Below, piece after piece: positions 33,769 to 44,695 of a DNA stretch of 64,000 nt (within the stretch, counting starts at the first letter, position 1; each line of letters begins with the position of its first letter). Source of the stretch: Adenophora triphylla var. japonica. Its lineage: Eukaryota; Streptophyta; Magnoliopsida; Asterales; Campanulaceae. Position numbers and translations under genes: made by a program. The notes beneath the pieces are model-generated. The model was given only the letters and a program-made list of their open reading frames with translations, was not told where the DNA came from and made no database searches. The DNA lies in NCBI GenBank assembly GCA_022495995.1, contig JAFEMH010001478.1, positions 403,896 to 467,895 of the forward strand, given 5' to 3'.

Positions 33769-35322
33769 ATGGGTAGCTCAAAGAAAGAAACACTCAGATC
33801 TACAGATCCGGGAATGGTCACACCTCTCCCAGCCAAGTTTAGAATGCCAGAAATGGACAGATTCGAAGGGATCGAATGCCCTCAGACACATGTTGACACT
33901 TACGTTCTCGGTATTAGTAAAAGGAGCAACCCTCCAACAAATGGCCGATCATTTCCAGCACACTCTCAAGAGTTCAGCATTACAGTGGTTCCTAAGGGTC
34001 AAGCCCGAAGATCGCCATACATGGGATCAGATCAGCAACATCTCCCTGGAGTGATACCGGTCCAACCTAGAATGGGAAACAAGTCGTGAGGACTTAATTA
34101 CCACCGAACAGAAGGCTGACAAAAGTGTTGGAGAGTTCTACAAAAGGTGGAGCTGGAAGCTCTCAGAAATCATGGAGCCACTCTCCAAAGACAAACAGAT
34201 GCAGATCTTCAAGTCCTTCTTGAGGCCATCCATCAGAACGCTCATCAGCCACCACTTCTTCCCAGATCTCCGAGCCATGGTCAATGCGGGTTCCCAGTTC
34301 GAGAAGGACCTGAAAGAATAGCTGGCTACAGCTCCGTCATACAGATACAGAGCAACAACTGCACTCAACCCTACATTGGCCCCCGATAAAGGAAAAGACA
34401 CTACTGCCAACCACATCCATCAGGGATAGTAGTCAAGCAACAGAAGCCCAGCACTGTAAAGCAACAAATCTTCTAGGAAGCAACTCCATGCACTTCGACA
34501 AGCTGGATATGCCTCAGAGTAAAATGTTGGAGGGGCTAGTAAAAGAAGGCCTACTCAAGCCTGTTGAAAATTACAAACCAAAGAATCCTGCAGCCAATGC
34601 CGACAGAAGTAAGTACTGTACCTTCCATCAATACCATGGACACACAACTGACAACTGCCTCGGGTTGCGGTATGAGATCCAAAATTTGATAGAAGAAGGA
34701 AAGTTGGAGCGTCCCCGTGGACCTAATACAGTTGGAAACCCTATTCTGAACAACAACATTGTAAACTCCATCGAGTGGGTGCCAAAGAAGATTGCTGCAG
34801 AGCCAGTTCCTCCACCTCTTCCAGTCAAGCCCTCATCAGACGTCCACATCTGGTACGATGTATGTGACTGCTCAAAATGCCTTGAGTAGGATTTCTAGGA
34901 CATGATCAGCGGTGATTATCCCAAAAAGAAAAAGAAACAGTCTTCTCAGCAGAAACTTAAGGAGAGATTCGAAGCCGAAGACCCCGGCGTGGGTACACTC
35001 GGAGAGCCATCTGGGAAGTTTGACTACTATGTACTCTACTCTAGCAAGTCTTCCCTTCCTTCAAGAAGCACAACTTCAGAACAGACAGGGGTGGGAAAGC
35101 CGAAATATCCGCTGACACCAAAATTCAGGCCTCAGGACACAAGAAGGTCTCAAATCTCGGTAACCCTACTACCAGCCAGAATACATAATCCCCAGAAGGA
35201 TCAGTCAAAGTTCAGAGCATGGGCCGGCAAAGGAAAGTCAAAGCCAACCGAGCACTCGCACTTAATCAACGTGCTGACAAAGGGCGACCACCGCCACAAG
35301 CAACCTCAATGCAATACCGAGG
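33769..35322 (+). pseudogene. E4 gag, N-terminally truncated, frameshifted, cut by E3
   Basis: The first ATG lies 5 bp after the LTR, and the protein begins at MGSSKKETLRSTDPGMVTPL, which aligns with the middle of E2 gag. The leader, PBS and gag N-terminus are therefore absent. A frameshift near 33910 leads to GATLQQMADHFQHTLKSSAL and WFLRVKPEDRHTWDQI, then FYKRWSWKLSEIMEPL. A second shift near 34440-34480 leads to CTFHQYHGHTTDNC (knuckle-like) and LERPRGPNTVGNP. Two TAG stops (near 34887 and 34899) interrupt the final frame, which remains homologous up to the E3 LTR. Confidence 0.85.
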
Positions 35323-37014
35323 TGTGATGATGCCCGATTTTCCCTTTTTTTGTTGGTTGAAAATTATTTCGGAGTCACCACGCCGTTTTTAGTTTAAGGG
35401 CCAAAACTTAGAAAAATACCCAAGATTTAGAGAAAATGAGTTTCGAGGTCACGTTACGCTCCGGGAAGGACGTTTTGACGTGCACCCAGAATGCCTCGTA
35501 TGACGAGTCTTCCTCACTTGAAACTTGTGTGTGTGTGTGTGTTTTGAAAAAAGACTTTGAAAAAGGGATTTTTTGGAAATAATAGAAATTCTAGGGACTG
35601 AACTGAAAACAGTGATTAAAATAGAAAATAACAGAAAACTGAGAAACTGTTTGCAGGTGACAATGTCATCCGCGTGGACAAGACTGTAGTGCAGTCTTAT
35701 CCGCGCTGATAGCCCTGCAGGTCAATATTTTTTACAGTTTTCAGTTTAGTCACTGTAATTTCCAAACAGTTAACTGGATTTACAGGACTTAACTAGAATT
35801 ATAACTGAAAGCAGAAAATGAAGGAATTGAATGGATTTTTTGGCATCCATGTTTTGTCCTCTCTTTCCCTAGACTTTGGTTAGTGGTCATAATTGATGAA
35901 TCCACTTAACCAATCCATCCTGGGGGTATGTTAGGACTTTGAAAACACTTCATTTGCTAGAGGGAAGGGGAATTTTGACATAAAAAGTAAATTGACAAGA
36001 GAGTTAGGTCAAGATGTATCAACTTTAGAGGAAGATCTCTAAGGTGGTCATAAGATGACCATCCTTGAGATCTATACTCAAGCGTATCTCCTACATCTTG
36101 TGTGACCTATTTTGTAAATCTAGATAATTTTCATCCAAAGAAAGTGTTCCAAGGTGAGCATCTTAGACATGTGGAGGGGGATTTGCAAGGAAGTAAAAAA
36201 TATGGACCATTTAGAAGTGGTCACATATGGAGATTGACTCCCAAATGACCATCTTCTAGGTCAAGCAAGCAAGTACCAAGTAATGTAAGAGGGGAGTGGG
36301 GAATGACATAAAAGTAAAGGGAGATGTGGATCACCTTAGAAGATCATCCATGGAAATGGATTCCATGGAGATCCTCTTGGATCCTTGGGACAATAGGGGA
36401 AGGGGGTTCGAACAACAAGTAGTAGCAATCACTTTACATCATTTATGTATGAAAATGTATGTCTGAGTGAGTTTTGAGTAAGGAAGAACAAGGGTATTAC
36501 CAATGTTTCTTGGACTTGTGTGTAGGGTTTGAAGGTTTCAAAGGCTTAGGAGTGATTTGGGATGGATTTGATGTTGGATTTGGTGTTGGATTTTGAATTG
36601 TGAAGGTGTGAATGGCTATTTTAGAATGGATTTTGACAGCATAACAGTAGGTTTTTGTATTTTTTGGGTTTTTTTCTGTGTTGTTCAACTAAGGGAGAAG
36701 GGCTGTATTTATAGGTTGTTTGGATGACAATCTTATCTGCGTGGACAAGATTTTAGGTACAATCTCGTCCGCGTGGATGACTCTAGCAGCGTGCCTGATT
36801 CTGTACAAAAGCAGTTTTGACATTTTGTAAATGGTCAATTATTCCTTTTTATTGGAAATGACAAACTTCAAGAGAGGTATTTATCCATTTTTTTATTCCT
36901 AAGAGGTCCTTCCTCATTCAAATTGTCAAAATAATGTCCAAAATGCCCCTAAATGATTATAAATCTTTAATTTGGACTGACAGAACATTAACGATACAGA
37001 TTGGGGTACTTACA
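35323..37014 (-). repeat. E3 3' LTR (1692 bp)
   Basis: It starts TGTGATGATGCCCG and ends GGGGTACTTACA; in element sense it begins TGTAAGTACCCC. It matches 54560-55448 over the part that is preserved there, including the TG microsatellite near 35526 and the palindrome pair at 35669/35700. Confidence 0.9.
36705..36777 (-). promoter_or_regulatory. E3 LTR promoter: TATAAATAC plus palindrome pair
   Basis: Minus-strand TATAAATAC is at 36713-36705. Dyad-like TCTGCGTGGA (36736-36745) and TCCGCGTGGA (36768-36777) have centres 32 bp apart, and the first is about 22 bp from the TATA box. A second pair is at 35669 and 35700 (31 bp), downstream in element sense. Confidence 0.65.
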
Positions 37015-38405
37015 GTAGCCCCTGGGCGACGGTACTTCCAGGGGAAGTGGGGTCATCGACAAAGTGAGGATCCCAATCTGGCAAAATTTTACCTAGATGG
37101 GTGCGGAGGCGACCGAAGCGGTCAGATGGCTGGACCCTTAACGAAAGGATTCCAACATATCCCATGTGGGAATCAAGCTGGTCGTAGTTCGAATCTTGCG
37201 GGGGAAAGGAGTGGTCAAACGAATGGACCTCCCACCGCATTTTCGTTGTTGAAGGTAGACTCAACTAACGAAAGTGTTGCCGAAGGAAGACTCGGCCTAG
37301 CGGAAGCGTTTCCGAAGATAGACTCGACTTAGTGGAAGCGTTGCCGAAGACGAACTCGACTTAGCAGAAGCTTTGCCGAAGACTGATTCGACTTAGCAGA
37401 GGCGTTGCCGAAGACAGACTCGACTTAGCAGAAGTGTTGCCGAAGACTAATTCGACTTAGCAGAAGCATCTATACCTAAATTGAGACTTAGTTCAGGAGT
37501 ATGAACCTATGTTGGGACTTAGTTCAGGAGTATGAACCTAAGTCGAGGTTCGGTTCAGGAGTATGAACCTAAATTGGGACTTAGTTCAGGAGTATGAACC
37601 TAAGTCGAGGTTCGGTTCAGGAGTATGAACCTAAATTGGGACTTAGTTCAGGAGTATGATCCTAAGTCGAGGCTCGATTCAGGAGTATGAACCTAAATTG
37701 GGCTTTGTATCTGAGGGAGTCTATTTGAAGGTGTTCTCGCTGGGGAAGATTCAGGCTTACGATAATTACCGGGGCTTATCTGCTGGGGGTATGGGCTTAC
37801 AATGATGGCCGGGTTTGAAAACAAGGAAGGGAATGGACTTCCATTGAGTTTTTACGATGACGGCCGGGGTTGAAAACGAGGAAGTAAATGGGCTTCCGTT
37901 AATTTTTCATTAAAGGACGGGCTTACGATGACGGTCAGGGTTGAAAACTAGGAAGGGAATGAACTTCCGTTAGGTTTTCGTTAAAGGACGAGCTTACGAT
38001 GACGGCCAGGGTTGAAAACCAGGAAGGGAATGGACTTCCGTTAGGTTTTCGTTAAAGGATGGGCTTACGATGACGATCGGGGTTGAAAACAAGGAAGGGA
38101 ATGGTTTCTGTTAGGTTTTCATTAAAGGACGGGCTTACGATGATGGCCGGGGTTGAAAACGAGGAAGGGAATGGACTTCCATTAAGTTTTCATTAAAGGA
38201 CGAGCTTACGTTGACGGCCGGGGTTGAAAAAAAGGAAGGGAGTGGACTTCCGTTAGGTTTTCGTTAAAGGACGGGCTTATGATGACGGCCGGGGTTGAAA
38301 ACGAGGAAGGGAGTGGACTTTCATTAGGTTTTCGTTAAAATGGGGGTCTGGATGCAGAGGGCCAGAAATTAAAGGGGCAAATCAGGGATTTTGCCCTGCA
38401 ATCTT
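37015..38405. repeat. E3 3' UTR with three tandem arrays (32 bp, 31 bp, 71 bp)
   Basis: Next to the LTR is the outer stem-loop block (37157-37191, CATATCCCATGTGGGAATC within it). Then about six units of 32 bp containing TTAGCAGAAGCGTTGCCGAA (37262-37470) are followed by about seven units of 31 bp containing GTTCAGGAGTATGAACCTAA, alternating between two variants (37480-37700). About eight units of 71 bp then start GGGCTTACGATGACGGCCGG (37750-38335). No gene. Confidence 0.92.
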
Positions 38406-38417
38406 GTCCGCGCGGAC
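38406..38417 (+). promoter_or_regulatory. Palindrome GTCCGCGCGGAC before the E3 PMD gene
   Basis: A perfect 12-bp dyad of the E3 LTR type (preceded by CAATCTT as in the LTR) stands about 240 bp before the first ATG of the antisense PMD gene. A partner copy and a clear TATA box are not visible here. Confidence 0.5.
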
Positions 38418-38653
38418 CAGATCAGCAGGGCGCCTGGTTCAAAAAGTTGGACAGTTGTGTCTGTCTTCCTCATTCTTTTCAAAAGACAGACGAGGAAGAG
38501 GGAGAGAAGAGAGAGGAAAAACCACCATTGTTGCTCATTTTCTTTGCGAAATCCTTCAAAATCAAGGCTATGGAGTGAGAGGGAGGAGCTCGTGGAATCC
38601 ACTGAGGTCGGGTGAGTCGGGAGGTGGCGGAGAGGAGGCTTGAGTTGGTGAGA

Positions 38654-41414
38654 ATGTACCACCACTACACGCTCTCGCAATCGATGAACGAGGAGTTCTA
38701 CCCGGATATGTGGCAACATTGGGCCACCGATGAGGATCTTCGCATGGTATGATACTCAATTTTGCCTATTTTGTTGATTTTTTGTCAAAATTGGTATATG
38801 CTAGATCTAGGGCTTGAATTGTCAAGATTGGGGCTTTTGCTTATTTGGTTGTTGAAGTATGCAATTGGTGATGCATTGTTTAATTGAAAGCATGGGTAAA
38901 AGGAATATGTAATTTATTTGTGAAAAACATGGGTAGTTTGCATAATGTTAACCTAAAGTGGGTACAAATTTACCGAATTTGGGACGGACTCTTGCATAAG
39001 AGATTTTTTTGTGATGAAAATTTGCTTTTGTGAATGCATGCTTGATAACATGATGTATGAATGCATGTTATGTTTTATGAAAGGAGGTACAAATTTGCCG
39101 AATTTGGAACAAACTCTTGTATGAGAGATTTATGATGAAAAGTGCATTTTGTAAAATGAACACAAATTTGCCGAATTTGGAACGGACTCTTGCATGAGAG
39201 ATCTTTGTTATGAAAAGTGGATACAAATTTGTCGAATTTGGAACGGACTCTTGTATAAGAGATTTTTGTTATGAAAAGTGCATTTTGTAAAATGAACACA
39301 AATTTGCCGAATTTGAAACGGACTCTTGCATAAGAGATTTTGATGAAAATTGTTTTTCGCATGTTTGATAACATGATGCGAGAAAAGATGTATGCAGAAA
39401 AATATGCCAGGAACTGAGACGGAGTCTATTTTCTTTCTTTTCTGCTTTTCCTTTTGTTTGTGTCATATACTTGCAGTTTTGATGACATATTTGTGCAGTG
39501 TTTATTTTCAGTGGAGAGCGGAGGTTATCCAAAGCAAGTTGGATAAGCTAAAGATGCGGGGGTCCCCGGAGGCAGTTGTCAGGCTTTGGGATGCTCTGCC
39601 CACAGCTGGTAGGGTGGGTCAGCGGAGTCCTCGCCAGCTCGTGGTGGCTTCTAAGCTTTATGGCTTCGTTGAGTGTCTGAGAGGGGTGGCGGGCTTACAT
39701 AAGAGCAAGGGGCTCCTTTTGGTACTGATCGAGCACTGGTGGGATGTTACCCACACGTTTCACTTCTTCTGGGGGAGGCTACCGTGACTCCCACTGATTA
39801 CACCACTATCACTGGTCTGTCCTTCAAGGGGCTTAGCTTGGAGTGGCATGACGAGTATACGGACACGGAGCTGATGGATCTGCTGGGGATTGTCATCGTG
39901 CCGCGGAAGGGGATGGGCATAGAGTATGCCATGATCGAGGCAAAGTTGACCGAGAGCATAGCTCGGTACGAGAGAGGGGACCAGACCATCACAGCTGAGC
40001 AAATTGCTCGATGCTTCCTATGGTTCGGCCTTTCTAGCACTCTATTTGGGCACGCTGAGGGCACAACTATGTTTGCCTTACTGGGGTCCTTGGCAGATAT
40101 AGACAGGATAGATGAGTATGCCTGGGGAGAGGCTAGCTTGGCGGAGTTGTACTTCGCTTTAGACAGATACAGCTAGAAGGCGTCCACCTCCCTGACCTGC
40201 TTCGAGTTCCCGCTGGAGGTATACTTTCTCCTTCTTTTTCATTGTCCTTTGTACATATTGTGTATGCACTTTCGGTTTTTTACGGGTCTCCTTTGTTGGA
40301 TGCAGGTCTGGGCCTTGGAGATTTTTGGCTGCGCCTTATGGGACCATGTCCAGGGGGAGGCTTTTGCACACCCGGCTATGCTTTGGTGGACGAATGAAGC
40401 TCGAGTGAAGAGGACTAGCAGGACTAGGATAAAGATGAGGTACAATGACATGGTGCCATTTTTGAAGGAAGAGACTAGTGATAGGGTTAACTTTTACCCT
40501 TGGGATCAGTTCGAGGTGGACCAGCTGGGTGGCGCTGAGCACTGGACGAGGAAGAGGCGTATTTTGTGGGGACTCACCTGTGATATTTACTATTTGGGGG
40601 AGAGGGTGACGAGGCAGCATGGTCTAGGGATGACTGTTTTGGCACCGGCTGAGCCTCCAGCTGACATGATGTTTCCCCGGGAACTGGGATTGGTTCAGAG
40701 GTGGGCGGCCTGCCCTGGAGTACGTCACTCAGGAGGCTTATCAGGCATTCGTGGTGCGCAGGCTGAGGACCCCTCAGGTGCTGGAGAGGGAAGGGAGTTC
40801 GGTAGTGAGGATCCCTCAAGCTGACTTTTCATATACCCGGGAGGGGGTTGGGATGAGGGCGCAGATACCCCTCCCAGCGGTGACACCGTGAGCTTTTCGG
40901 ACAAGACCGTATGCTCAGGTGTGTGATGATCGTGTTCTGATTATTTAGGCTTTGTACTTCTTTCGTCATTGCTTTGACTATTTTTAATGCTTCTGTTTCT
41001 TCTTTGCAGTACTCATCCCGGGTTATTGATCGGCTTTTGCGTCAGGTTATTGGGGCGAAGAGGTTTATTTGCAACCTCGTGACGCGAGGGAATGCGGAGG
41101 GTTCTGAGAGGGCGGCGCGACTGGGATCTAGTGCCTCTATATGGGAGAGGTCCCCTATTCCTGCCAGCGAGACTAAGCCAGGCAGGCGGTCTATAGAGAC
41201 TCCTCGCACTCAGCCCAGGGGGTCGACGGACGCTTCTCCTTCTCCCTATATGGACAGGAGCGTGGAGCTTTCCAGGGATCATATTATTTTCAGAGGCATG
41301 GAGGGACTGGGCTTCGTACAGGGCAGGACCGGCGAGGGCTCCTCTTCGCATGGCAGTGGTTATTGTTGTCAAAAAAGTTTTTGGACTGGGGAACAATCTT
41401 ATCCGCGTGGATGA
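38654..41414 (+). pseudogene. Antisense plant mobile domain gene of E3, four exons, lightly decayed
   Basis: Exon 1 is 38654-38746 (MYHHYTLSQSMNEEFYPD onward, donor GTATGA). Exon 2 is 39512-40218, exon 3 40306-40918 and exon 4 41010-41414. Exon 2 has the PMD signature HWWDVTHTFHFFWG, TPTDYTTITGLSFKGLSLEW, then ARCFLWFGLSSTLFG and YAWGEASLAELYFALDRYS. Exon 3 has VWALEIFGCALWDH, GLTCDIYYLGERVTRQHG and later FVVRRLRTPQVL. Breaks: a 1-nt loss near 39771 inside the signature, a TAG near 40174, a frame change near 40710 and a TGA near 40888. The last exon runs into the palindromes of the next gene and lacks the acidic end seen in E5, so its 3' end was probably lost. Intron positions match the E2 and E5 copies. 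Confidence 0.85.
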
Positions 41415-41474
41415 GATTGAGGCTGCAATCTCATTCGCGCGGATGAGGGCAGCATCTGGCAGGGTTATTTAAAT
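41401..41474 (+). promoter_or_regulatory. Candidate promoter of the E3 second antisense gene
   Basis: ATCCGCGTGGAT (41401-41412) and TTCGCGCGGA (41434-41443) have centres 32 bp apart, each embedded in longer arms (AATCT...AGATT around the first). TATTTAAAT begins at 41466, about 22 bp past the second, and the ATG is at 41567. This repeats the E3 LTR layout. Confidence 0.65.
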
Positions 41475-41566
41475 TTCACCTCAGACCTGGATTTCATCAC
41501 TCAACTTCATCTTCTTCTCTGTTCTTCTGAAGTCACGACCAAAAACCATAGAAAGCCATCGAAAAC

Positions 41567-42989
41567 ATGAAGAATTCTCCTAAATTGCCAAAGGAGTTAC
41601 AAATGATCTTCTTTGACAAGTTCAAGGAGTGGTCTCGGGAGGTCATGCGTGGGAATAGGGCTTTCTTTTAGGAGAGATACAAGATCAAGTCCCTATGGTC
41701 TCTTAAGGAGCTTGTTCCGGATTATGACTTGATAAGGGCTTTCGCCGCGTTCTGGGACACTCGGAGGCATGTCTCTTGCTTCTCCTACAATGAGATGGTT
41801 CCCACCATTGAAGATTTTAGGGCGTTACTTGGAGGACCCGAGGTGGAAGAAGTTGCACTTCCCTTGCCCGGGGATGTCCTTTGTCAACAAATTGTCTAGT
41901 TTCCTTCAAATCTCTCCGGAAGAAGACTAAACCCTATTGGGATGCCTTTGCTCTTTGTGCAATTGGGTCCTTGTTCATGGTTTGTTCCTTTGGGATGTGC
42001 CACCGGTCTCTGTTAGAGTTGTAATGCACTGCCGGTCGGGCCGGGATATAGTTCCCTTGATCTTGGGAGAGACCCTTCACGCTATCGACCGGTTGGCTAT
42101 CGGGAAGCAGTATATGTACGGGGGAATCCCGTTTCTGTTGTCGATGTGGCTGATGGAGAGGCTGGGGGTCCTGCAGGAGGCTCCACTTGCGTTCAGGTCA
42201 TGAACTTTTGCCAGGAGGGGAGTTACAGTTGATATCGAGGATCAAGCCTCGTGGGAGCGCTGGATGGCTCAGCGTCGTACCCAGGACATCCGATGGTGGA
42301 TTCCGCACTGGCAGATCGAGACTAGAAGGAAGCTTCAGGATGAATCCCAACTAGTCATGCTTCCAGGGCTCTGTTGGTCTACCTTCTACATTCCTGCTTT
42401 GGCTCTTCGACGGTTCGGGATGGAGCAGGTCCCTTTGGAGGGCTACGATGATATTGCCACCCAGGTGGTGATATCTGTTTCTATGGATGATCCATCTGCA
42501 TTTTCCTTCTTTTCCTGAGTTTGGAGGTATCATGCTTTTCCTCCTATGGTCCTTCTCAGGCGTCCGGAGCGTATTTATATGTCCACTTGGTACTTGGATT
42601 GGTATGAGGGACACATGAGGGAGACTCAGGTGGCTCTTATAAGGAAGCATGAGGCCATGGTGGGACCAGAAGATGTCCCCGTTTCAGTATTGAGGAGAGC
42701 TGAGGCGAGGGCTAGCCCATATGACAGGAGTGGAGATGATATGTTCGATTATGAGATGAGAGTGGAACGTCAGAGAGATAGGGTTCCTATGACGCTACCC
42801 AGGAGGCAGGAGATCAGGGACGAAGCCCACGCGACAAGAGCTTTGATAGAGGCAGGTTTGATGGACCCGGCCCCCATGCCGGAGCTAGGGAGGAGGAAGA
42901 CGAACATCATTCCCGTACCTAGGAAGAACACAAGGCATGGTGGGAGGAGACGGAGGAGGACAGAGGGAGATGCTGGCACTAGTGGCTAG
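41567..42989 (+). pseudogene. Second antisense gene of E3, DUF7745-like
   Basis: It starts MKNSPKLPKELQMIFFDKF. Segments in order: SLKELVPDYDLIRAFAAFWD, CFSYNEMVPTIEDFRALLGG, ILGETLHAIDRLAIG, FLLSMWLMERLGVLQEAPL, TQDIRWWIPHWQIETRRKL, and a C-terminal FDYEMRVERQRDRVP with a basic tail RHGGRRRRRTEG. VPTIEDF, a leucine-rich middle with ETLHAID and a late DIRWW-like motif fit the plant DUF7745 family. Breaks: TAG at about 41669, TAG at about 41897, and three or four frame changes. No introns are evident. The Arg-rich end could bind nucleic acid, which is inference. The gene follows the PMD gene in the same direction with its own palindrome-TATA unit. Confidence 0.68.
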
Positions 42990-43372
42990 ACCCTTGAGCA
43001 TCCACTGTTCATCCTTGCAGGCATATTAGTTTTTAGTTATGTATTTTTATATGTCTTTTCTTTTAGCTCAGTTGTGAGTTTAAGAGTAGACCGGGCTTGA
43101 ACTCATCAAGAAGTTTTTAGACCGAACCATTTCTGGCTGCCTACGTTCCCCTCTTATAAGCGGACTAAGGGGCTCAGGTCTCCGTAGTTCGACCCTATGA
43201 ATTTTTTTTTTCATTTTTTTTTTTATTTTTTTAGAAGGGGTAGGTAGAGAGAAGGACGAGAGAAGTGCAACCCTATTTTTTAACTAGGTCGCCTTTTCGG
43301 ATTTTCAACCTAGTTGGTTATTACTCATTTAGCACTTTTGAGGGGAAATGACTTGATCTTTAGGCATAGTAT
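42990..43372 (-). other. E3 spacer with conserved stem-loop block
   Basis: A block shared with E2 (GAGTAGACCGGGCTTGAAC near 43083) is followed by the stem-loop block at 43140-43191. Its outer arms are CTACG/CGTAG and its inner stem is CCCCT/AGGGG. After T-rich DNA the integrase reading frame begins (in reverse) at 43373. Nothing else recognised. Confidence 0.65.
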
Positions 43373-44695
43373 CTACGGAGCTTGTCTCCGTTCACTAGAT
43401 GCATGAAGGGGTTTCCATCTAAGTCTGCGAGCTGCATGGCTCCTCCAGAAAAGATCTTCTGCCCATTTGCCAAGTGGATTGGTGTGGGTCGGAGGCTTCT
43501 CTTTTAGCACGAGGTTGCCTTCTCGGATGTCCCGATGTTTCACTTTCTTGTCAAAGGCTCTTGCCATTCTTGCTTGGTAAGCCCGGGTGTGTTCTATGGC
43601 TTTTGGACGACGTTCATCTAGCACGGCCAACTCATTGTGGAAGCTCTGGAGCCATTCAACTTCATTGATCTGATTTTCCAACAACATACGGAGTGATGGG
43701 ATTTCTAATTCGATAGGAAGCACAGCCTCCATTTTGTAAGTGAGGGCAAATGGCGTTACCCCTGTGGCAGTTCTGATGGATGTTCTGTATCCCCAAAGGG
43801 CAAGGTGGAGCTTGTCTGGCCAATCTCTTCCTCGGACAACCATCTTCCTGATGATGTTTTCTAGAGTCTTGTTTGTTGCTTCAACGGCACCATTGGTTTG
43901 GGGCCGATAAGGGGAAGACTTGTGACGAGTTATTTTAAACTTTGCCAACAATCTGTCGCATTCTCCCTCGAAATGAGAACCATTATCAGAAATCGCTTCA
44001 GCTGGTAACCCGTATCTGCACATGATGTTTTCTTTGATAAAGAGGGCCACCTTCTTGGAATTGAGGACTTTGTAAGACTTGGCCTCGACCCATTTGGTGA
44101 AATAGTCTATGGCTACCAGGACGAACTCGTGACCGTTGCTTCTTGGTGGTGTAACCTTGCCGATGATGTCGATTCCCCAGGTAACAAAATTCCAAGGGGT
44201 TGTCATGCAGTAGAGATCGCGTGGGGGCAAATGGTTGAGATTTGAATAGCGTTGAAATTTGTCGCAGCTTCTTACGAACTGAATGCAATCCGTCTCCATA
44301 GAGATCCAGAAATAGCCCATTCTCAGGATGACCTGCATTAAGGCTCGAGCATTCATGTGAGAGCCACAGTTATCACCATGTACTTCATTCATTAGCTCGA
44401 CAGCCTTTTGTTTGCTGATACAGCGTCAGAGGGGACCTCGATAGCGATTTTTATACAGCGTATCTCCCAGAAGGACGAAGTGGGAAGACAGGCATTTCAG
44501 AGCCATCATACTTCTTGCCTTGATTCCTTCTTTGTATTCCCCGTCTTCATTTTTTAAGGAGGCTTCACCGCTTTTTAAGTATTGGTAAATCTGAGCATAC
44601 CACGGGTCGTCTACTGGTTCCTCCTCTGCTTCGATTTCAAAACAGTAGGCTGGATTCTCTCTTCTCCCAACCTGCTTAAAGATTTCTTTAATGTA
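43373..44695 (-). pseudogene. E3 integrase, nearly complete
   Basis: The frame 44392-43373 is open for 339 codons. The full domain starts further upstream, in the same phase, after a TGA at about 44430 (RYRGPL, stop, RCISKQ). The zinc finger has EVHGDNCGSHMNA but its CxxC reads CDKF, so one zinc ligand is replaced by Phe. The DDE residues are present: WGIDIIG, ISDNGSHFEGE and NGAVEATNKTLE. The C-terminal part includes LALWGYRTSIRTATGVTP and EGNLVLKEKPPTHTNP. The upstream linker PAYCFEIEAEEEPVDDPWYA is the one that normally follows RNase H, yet here it directly follows the protease-side spacer. Confidence 0.88.

Larger units (their letters stand above)
28625..35322 (+). mobile_element. E4: Tat-type unit in plus orientation (3' interior, LTR, partial gag)
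   Basis: 28625-30100 is the reverse-complement homologue of the E5 region 52900-53930. It leads into tandem arrays and an LTR (32141-33763) of the same family type as E5. A gag reading frame starts 5 bp after the LTR and is cut at 35322 by the E3 LTR. An LTR with interior sequence of the 3' type on its left and of the gag type on its right is not a simple insertion; it may be a tandem pair of elements sharing one LTR, or the product of a deletion. The antisense PMD gene expected between 29500 and 30280 is not visible. Confidence 0.75.
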
